Origin: Phalacrocorax aristotelis
Lineage: Eukaryota; Chordata; Aves; Suliformes; Phalacrocoracidae
NCBI RefSeq assembly: GCF_949628215.1
Contig: NC_134288.1
Location: forward strand, 9,121,682 to 9,185,681
Length of the DNA stretch: 64,000 nucleotides
Reading direction: 5' to 3'
Shown one piece after another: positions 56,426 to 64,000 of the stretch; the first letter of the stretch is position 1; each line of letters opens with the position of its first letter. The translations under genes were made by a program, and so were the position numbers. The notes under the pieces were generated by a model. It saw only the letters and a program-made list of their open reading frames with translations. It had not been told where the DNA came from and searched no databases.

Positions 56426-56550
56426 TGGAGAGGAGAGGAGAGGAGAGGAGAGGAGAGGAGAGGAGAGGAGAGGAGAGGAGAGGAGAGGAGAGGAGAGGAG
56501 AGGAGAGGAGAGGAGAGGAGAGGAGAGGAGAGGAGAGGAGAGGAGAGGAG
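56426..56550 (+). repeat. AGGAG pentanucleotide microsatellite
   Basis: About 24 perfect copies of a 5-bp AGGAG unit in a row. The purine strand is uninterrupted, so mirror-repeat or triplex-like structure is possible and length polymorphism is likely. Confidence 0.97.
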
Positions 56551-58814
56551 GTGCGTGGGACCACACTGCTGGAAGTGCCAGGGGGACCAGCTATGGCCAC
56601 CCTGGCCTGGGCAGAATCCAGCCCCAGACCCACTCCAGTGCTGCCACCAGCCACGAAGGTGCCCGTGGTGCTGGAGGAGGCCACTCAGCCCAGGCCGTGG
56701 TGCCTGCTTGGCGGGGTGTGTGCCCACTGCTGGCTGCCGGCTCCCCCTCCCACTGCCTGGCAGGAACCAGGATTGATGGCAAGAGATTTGAAAGGCTCCA
56801 AATGTGGAGGTTATATCGCTCAGCCACCCCCATCCATCACAAGACGTTCATTATTAAGTAACACCCTGCACGCTGGGCTGATTTCACACCTTATCTGAAC
56901 CCAGCAGCTGTGCCCTAAATCCTGAGCGCCACGACTGTCTGGAGGAATTCGGCTGCCTGTGCTTAAAATTAGTGTTAGCATCTATCATTTCCCTACACCA
57001 AATGGCTTTTGTGTCGGCACTTGGCAGCACTCATCTGTCACCGGGGCTCTGGGCTGCCCAGTTCCATAGCCTCTCCGTCACTGTCACAGGACCCCTTGTT
57101 GGCAAAATGTCACCCAAAGGACAAGTGCAACAGCTTGGCCTCTCCCTTCCGCCTGGGCCAGTGGCACTGCCAGCAGTGAAGGTGTCCTCCATCCCCTTGG
57201 GCACTGCGGGCACCAGCTCCACTCCTGGAGGGGCTGTCCCTGTCCCTCCAGCCCCACGACAGCCAGGCACATGGTGCAGTCACAGCCTGCAGACCCCCTC
57301 CAGACACAGCAGCCTCTCCCCACCCCTGGCACAGTGGCTCGCTGCCTCCCACGGTGCCAGCCACAGCCACGTGGCTGGGCCCCTCCTGACCACTGCTGCC
57401 AGCGGCCCTCCCTGGCGAGGAGCTCCTGCCAGGCAGGTGATGCTGGAGCTGTCGATGTGATGAAAAGCCTCCCGCAGCAATGCAGATAACATACAAGCAC
57501 AGGTCAGGCAAGGCCCGTGTAGCCCATCCATCAGGCACAGCAGCTACAGGCGCTCCCCGTGCCACCATCTGATGCACGTTATCCGGCACAAATGTATTTC
57601 TTCCCCCAAGGTTAAACGGATGAGTGAGGTTCAGGCACTGACAGCTCTGCCTGCCCTGTGGAAGCGATAAATGAGCTAGAAGAACCGGAGGGAAAAAAAA
57701 GGTTTGTTTTCTGTCAAATGCTCCTTTTGATGGTGCTGGCACGAGGACAGCAGCAGCACGGAGATGGGCGCAAGGATGGGGATCTGCTCCCAATGCAGCC
57801 ACTGGGCAGCCGGCGATGGGCACCATCACAGCTGCATTGGGTGCCGCTGTGTGGCCGGTGGTGACAGACAGGCAAGAGCGAGGGCTCGGTGAGATGCCGG
57901 AGCACCAAGCGGCCCTGGTGGCAGGTGCTCGGTGCAGCCCCGGTGTGCGGCTGAGGCATTCTGGGGCCAGCAGGGATTGGGTGGGATGGCAGCGAGCAAG
58001 AACATGCCTCCACCACAGATTCCACAGGCAGCCCCAGGAGTCGTGCCACCGTGGGCTGGCAGAGCCGGTGCTGCAGCCGGGCAGGGGCTGGTGCTGCCAA
58101 CTGTGCCTCCAGGTCTGTCCCAGCTTGTGGTGCTCAGGGCCTGATCCTGCCTGGGACTGCCTGCCTGCTTTGGGCACTGCCCACCACTGTGGCTGAGCCA
58201 TGGTGCCTCGGGACATGTGCCGGGCAGGGGTCCACCTCCCTGCATGGTGTCCCCGCCAGGCTGCTGCTGCCCTCGCTCAATGTCACACTTGGAGCCTGTC
58301 AATGTGAAAAAGGGTTTGCAGCCGATAAGTGATCGGGCTGTCAGCTGTGGAGTGCCGCTCGCTCGTGATTTACTGCAACGTCGCTAACGGAGCACAGATT
58401 TTTCTTAATCTAAATTGAAAACTACTCAAGTAGAAAAATAATTTCATTGCTTCATCTTGAAGGGGTGTGGGGAGAGGAAGGGGAAGAGCTGTGCCAGGGC
58501 AGGCAGGTCCAGGGCTGCGTGTGCCCCCCGTGGCTCCGTGCCCCAGCCAGGCAGGGCTGGCCCTGCGCCACCATTTCCTGTGGCCTTGGGCAGCTCCTAC
58601 ACAGGGGACAAGCGGCAGCTTCTCCAGCTCGGGCAGTAAAACCCCATTGCCGTGCCCCATGCCCAAGCCTGGTGGGAGCTGCTGGTACGTGCCTGGGGGC
58701 GAGGTGTATGGCAGGAGCTGCATCTGCACCTGTGGGGCATGGGAAAGGCCTCGGGACCTCCCCATAGGGACAGAGGAGAGCGTCACACCCCTGCAGCATC
58801 CTGGAGTAGCACAG

Positions 58815-58980
58815 AGGTGGTGTGGAGCAGCAGTGCTTTGCTGTGCCCTGGTGCTCACCATGCCCCAGTGCTTTGCTTTGCTGTGCCACAGTGTTCGCCA
58901 TGCCCCGGTGCTTCACAGTGCCCCAGTGCTTTGCTGTGCCACTGTGCTTTGCTGTGCTGTGGTGCTCACCATGCTGCGGT
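58815..58980 (+). repeat. Imperfect tandem repeat built on gtgctttgctgtgcc
   Basis: Five to six diverged copies of a unit of about 25-30 bp containing ccagtgctttgctgtgcc or caccatgccccagtgctt. No coding meaning is seen. Confidence 0.7.
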
Positions 58981-61900
58981 GAGGCAGGGCAGCACAGGGC
59001 AAGGTGGGATGTCTCGGGTGTGTGGGTGCCTCCGATCCCAACAAGGAGGCTTTGATGGTGACGGTCTCAGCTGGTCCTTTGGGTCCAGTGTGCAATCCAG
59101 CTGGCAAAGATGTGCACCCATGGCCCTGTGGATGTGCCAACACACTGTGTCTGCAGAGGCTCCTGGGGCTCCAGGGCAAGCACCTGAGTCAGCCCTACAT
59201 TTAGGAAGGGACCATGCTGGCCACCCTGGTGGTTGGGTACATTGTGTGTGGCAGTGTCATGGGGATGCTGGAGCAGCCACCATCCTCACCACATGGCACA
59301 GAAGGCCCTGGCAGAGCTGGCGCCTGGGCTGGGGCTTTCAGCAGCATTGAATAGCTCGCACTGTGCTCAGAAATAAAATCTTAAAACATCAGGTCTCTCC
59401 CCGATGTCCCCAATCCTTGTCAGGGCCAACAGTGCTGGTGGGTATTTAGTGGGTAAGCTGCGGGCAGGCAGACACACATGTGCCTGGTGGTGCCAATATG
59501 CCCAGCCCTGGTCAATCTGGATTTGCAGCACTGAATACCAGGAGGGGCTGGAAGCGGGGATGGGAATCAGCTGTGCCAGTGTGCGGGTCCTGGAGCACAG
59601 CTATGCTGGCTGGGGCTGGGCTTATCCTATGCGGGAGCAGGATCCAGACATTCTCCACTGGCCAGGAGCTGGGACAGGGCACAGGGAGGGGGCACCCACC
59701 AGGGCTTGGCTCCAGGGTGGTGGGTTGCAGCCTGGCCCTGGCCTCACTCACTGCCCGCGGGGCTGTGCCACAGACCCCTGGTGCCGGAGGATGCTGGCGC
59801 AGGCAGGGATGCACTGCCCCACAGAGAGATCGGTAATTTGGAGCACGAGTGAATTCTGGGAGCATTTGCTGAGCTGGATAATAACATGCCCAGTGAGCTG
59901 CATCCCAAGCACGCTGCCAAATTAAAGAATTTTTTTTCCCCTTTAATTTAAAAGTCACCATTGGGAAATCTCTGTCGGCCTCAGCAGTGATTTCCCCCCA
60001 GGCTGCCTTTCTGGAGAAATCTTTAATTTTGATTGTCACACTTTGTGGAGTTTAACTTGGGGAAGCAGAGCCATAAATAAGGTGCCGCTCTGGCACCGAG
60101 GCTCCAGCTGTGTTGGGACAGTGAGCAGTGCTGGCACAGGCAGGAAGGAGGGAGCCCCACTGGGGCTCATGAACACCAGCCACCCTCTCCCCCTGCACCT
60201 CTTTTCCCCTGTCCTCCACTCCACTCCACTCACCCCAGCCCCTTGCACCCTGATTTCATAGGTCAGCTCCTTTTAATTAGCCAGGTCCTGCATCCCGCAT
60301 CCTGCCTTCTACCTCCCCTCCCCTCCCCTCCACCCCCTCCACCCCCCCGCCTGCCAAACGAATCAGCAGGTTCATGAAAATCTCATTACCCTTAATGCCA
60401 CAGCTGCCGGCACCTGCACCTCCTGGCCCCGTGGTGCTGGCTGGCTTGGCGAGCTCTCTCCCCCAGCTCCCCGCACCCTGGGACCCTGGCCAGGAGCTGT
60501 GGCAGGTGCTCCACCAAACCCCTTCGGGCTGGGAAGGCAGCACCAGAGAGGGAAGGCAAAGCCTGCAAATTTTGCTCTGTGCTCTGGTCTGTCACTTGAG
60601 TGCTCGGCCCCTCGCAGCCCCGGCTCAGCCAGCCGCATTGCCATGGGGCTGGAGCGGGCATCGTGGCCAGCTCGGGACAGGGGGCAGCTCCTGGGGCCAC
60701 CCTGGCACCCCCAGTGCCTCCAGCTTGGTGGAACTGGCATGTGGCCCTGGAGAGGGGCCTCTCCTCTCCCTAATGGAGCCTTGGGAGGGAATCGCCTGGC
60801 AGCTCTAACAGCAGCTAAGAAAAAGGGAAGAAACGCAGTGCCTCCCTTTCGGTGCGGAGCCGGCGCGGCAGCGCTGGGGTGAGCTCCGGAAAGGTTACAA
60901 CCCATTTGCATTTTACTCTTCAGTAATTTCAACACTTACGGGTGCAATTAAGAAGCAAGCCTGGTGAAATGAAGCTATCAGCGCGGAGAGACCTGAATAC
61001 TAACAAACTCCTGTGCGTGTTCCCATCCTGGGCCATCCGATATATCCATGATAACACTGCAGTAATGCCGGCAGATTTCCACCAGCTGCGGTAATGGGCC
61101 CCGACTACATTAAAAGGACATTTTTTAACTTGTCTGATAGCCCAGCCCTCCCCAAGCCATTCAGATGATGGGTTTGGTGCTTGCTGCGGGCAGGACACAG
61201 ATGGCTGCAGAGGGCAGCTGGTGCTGGTGTGGCAGGATGGCGGCTGTGGCAGAACCGGGGCTGGGCAGGTGCCATGCTTGGTGCCCCACACCCCAGCAAA
61301 GCAAAGCATGTGATCCGACATTGCCCTCTGGAAGAGGAGCCCCAGGCTTGCTTTGTTTTACAAGCAAACAGCCAATGCGGCAGTGCTGGCTGGACCGAGA
61401 TGCCCGGCATGGTCCCGGCAACACATCCCTCCCACGGGACAGGGGCTTGTCCACGCTTGGTGGCCCCCTGCCTCCCATGGGGGGACGGGGGCTCTGCAGC
61501 CATTCCCCTTCTCCCACTTCGGTGGGACCCCAGGTTTGGAGAACAGCTGTCTTCCCCTTTAAGCTTCATCCCCATTTAATTGGATAGTTTTGAGTCCCGG
61601 CTCATGATTTCTGCAGCAATTTGGTCTGAGATTTCTTTCTTTCCCTCCATTATCCACTCTGATTAACTCAGCTGCACCTGTCAGCTTTTATTCGGCGGCA
61701 CGGGGAGCGCCTGCAAGAACCTGTTAAAATGCATGAGTTTTATCACAGCCACTCTTTCCTGGCCAGCGATGCTGAACTGGGAGGGAAGAGGCTGGCAGGG
61801 AAGGGGCTGCAGGGAGCAGGGCTGCCGTGGGGAGTGGGGCTGTGGGGGTCCTGAGGCTGAGGCATGGGTGCTGTGGGCTGTGGGGGCCCCTGAGGCTGGG

Positions 61901-64000
61901 GTGGGGTGCTGTGGGGGTGCTGGTGTCCCCCTCTCCCCACAGGAAGCACGGGGAAGCCCGCTGGGAGCTGGCCCAGGCTGGTGGCAGTGGGGAGCCCACG
62001 GGGTGCATGCAGGGCCCAGCTACTGCCAGGGTGCTTAGTGGCTGCAGCTTTACCGCTTTGCAAATGCTCATTTTACATTCCATCTACAACTTGTTCCCTT
62101 TTTCTCTTTTTAATAAAAACGAAAGCATCCAGAAACACTGCTGCACCCAAGAAAGAGCGAGATCTGACATAATTAAAAAGTGGCTTCAATCAGGCTGTTT
62201 TCCTAATGGTTTGTCATATCAGCTCACACCGCCCTGCACCCCCCGCCCCGTGCTCCCAACCCCCTGAGGCATAATTTACATTTCTTAATAACCCCTCATT
62301 AATATTCATGACGTGGGGAGGGTAATAATGGCTGAGTGCACACCACTAATTCAATTTCAGCGAGCCTCAGTGTGTTTAGTTAATCACCGGGGGACCTGGG
62401 TTACTCAGTACAATTATTTATTCGGAATTAGATCTTGAGGCATCTGGATTGAAACCTGAACTCGGAATAAAATTAAACCGGGGTTCTCCTCCTCGCCTCT
62501 CTTCCCACCGCCGCTCCCAGTTGTGGTGTTGAGCATCCCCCCACAGCCCTGTCACGCCGAGCCAAGGAACTGTTGTTTCCGTACTGGCACTTGTGCTGTG
62601 CTGCTGGGACCATCATGGTGTCTGGGCCTTCTCCCCATTGCTGGCGGCTGCCAGCTCCCAGCTCCTCCATTCCTGTCCCCAGGGTCAGAGCCGCAGCTGG
62701 GGAGGCCATGGTGCCAGCTGACAGTACCAGGATGCCAGCAGCCTACTGTGCCTGCTTGTGCCGGTGCAGATAGGGGAAAGGGGTTGGGAAAAGTCTGGTT
62801 TGGGCTGTCCTGAGACACTCCAGAGCCCTGGGGGAGTCCTGGAGGAAGTGGGGGAAGGTGCTGTAGGTCCCATTGCCTCTGGCCGGGCAGCCCTGGGGCT
62901 GCAGGGATGTGGTCAGCCCCAAGGGCACCAGTAATGCCCCAGCCCCTGTGGAAGGTGGGCGCCTGGGACATGGAGACAGGCTTCCGCTGGGGTCCTTGCT
63001 CTCCTGACCAAGCTAAGTCACAGGGTTTGCTCCAGCCTGTCCAGAGCCTCCAGCCACTTCCCCCAGCTTTGCCACTCGCTCCACCACTCCTCAGGAGAGG
63101 CCGGCACTGCCCGCACACAGAGCCCACCACCCATGCAGAGCCCACCACCCAGGACAGCTGGCTCGTCCTCATCCTTTCATTTCCTTGAGGGTTTTCTTTT
63201 ATACTGTGATTTTGCTCCTGGTTTTGCTTTTTAATTCAATATTTTGTCCCTGTGGTCCAACTCCCCTTATTGGATAAAACCTCTCTGTTATTGAATCCTG
63301 CCTTGCAGCAGCTTGGTGAGAATTGGGTTTCCCGGGTAGCAATATGGCTGTTTTGGAGTGTGATGAGGCCGGCAGAGCACAGGGATGGGAGGGGGGACGG
63401 GAGGAACTGTGGGAGCTGGTGGCTGTTTCAGTGACAACTGCACTGTGCTGTGCTCTGTGGTTCCCCACGCCACCTTCCTCTTACCCAGCACCCCGAGGTC
63501 TCACAGCACTGGGCAAAGTCATCACAGCAAAAGGAAAGCCTTTGCAGGTTACTTCTAGATGCTGTTTGCAGATAGAAGGGCTTTAAAGATGGCCTGGAGA
63601 CCAGGTGCGCATGGGCTGGGACCCCTCCCACAGCAGCACAACAGCTCGGCAGATCCGTGGGGCTGCCACGTGCCTCCCAGTGCTGGCACCTGCCAAGCCC
63701 TGCCACAGCCGCCACTCCGGCTATGTCCCCAGCCATGTCCCAGAGGCTTCGACTGTCCTCCCTGCATGGCAGAAGGGATAGCGGGTGCTGGCGCCCAGTG
63801 TCTGGTTTGCATTCATTCCTTTCAGTGCCGGTGTTCTCACAATTAATGTGATTTTGCAGGCGTGGGTCAGTGGTCTGTGCCTCTGCTGGATTTCCAGCCA
63901 TCAGTGTGAGAAATGGCACCTGAGCTTTTGTGCCTTTCCCATGAGGTTATAGACTCCTGGCTATCAAGTTTTAAGTCAGTTAATGCAGCAGCTACTTCTC

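Larger units (their letters stand above)
51890..64000. other. Gene-free region with A+T-rich conserved-element-like islands
   Basis: I find no supportable gene in this 12 kb. G+C-rich sequence alternates with islands of 100-400 bp that are A+T-rich and full of TAAT/ATTA motifs: about 53860-54000, 54290-54600, 55180-55430, 56040-56250, 56760-57010, 57540-57740, 58300-58460, 59850-60080, 60890-61160, 61560-61760, 62040-62480, 63170-63320 and 63830-64000. This looks like a cluster of conserved non-coding enhancers. A minus-strand AATAAA at 53315-53320 has no gene that I can attach to it. Confidence 0.5.

Overview
This window is bird genomic DNA. It carries two CR1 LINE fragments with the usual 3' end, has small introns and a high G+C content, and encodes a troponin C almost identical to chicken fast skeletal TnC as I recall it (MPSM instead of MASM at the N-terminus, Arg for Lys before the third EF loop). 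The gene order matches the segment around human 20q13.12 (TNNC2-UBE2C-DNTTIP1-WFDC cluster), so this is probably the avian chromosome 20 equivalent.

Layout. 1-11.6 kb is the conserved housekeeping end: TNNC2 (+), a two-exon RGS9-binding-protein-like gene with a CAAX tail (+), UBE2C (-) with a cell-cycle promoter (three CCAAT boxes and a CHR), and DNTTIP1 (-, 13 coding exons) starting in a CpG-rich, ETS-site promoter. 11.6-18.4 kb is A+T-richer sequence with one CR1 fragment and no gene that I can recognise.

18.4-52 kb is an avian WFDC (WAP four-disulfide core) locus. I find eight signal-peptide exons. Seven open a gene model or cluster, and every one ends in phase 1. Most have a TTTAAA- or CTTAAA-type TATA box about 40-55 nt upstream of the ATG. 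In order they are: a secreted Lys-Pro hexapeptide repeat protein with a poly-aspartate tail (+); a small secreted gene without WAP cysteines (-, tentative); a WAP-Kunitz gene like EPPIN (+); a long array of about fifteen WAP-like exons, several degenerate (-); a five-WAP gene (-); WFDC2 itself (-); an orphan signal exon (-); and a WAP-WAP-WAP-Kunitz gene (+). Expected products are secreted protease inhibitors and antimicrobial or mucosal proteins. The repeat/acidic protein shares its signal exon with WFDC2 and looks like a bird counterpart of the mammalian route by which semenogelin-type genes arose from WAP genes.

52-64 kb has no gene I can support. G+C-rich sequence is broken about every kilobase by A+T-rich islands with homeodomain-like TAAT motifs, which looks like a cluster of conserved non-coding elements serving a developmental gene outside the window. 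A 120-bp AGGAG microsatellite also lies here.
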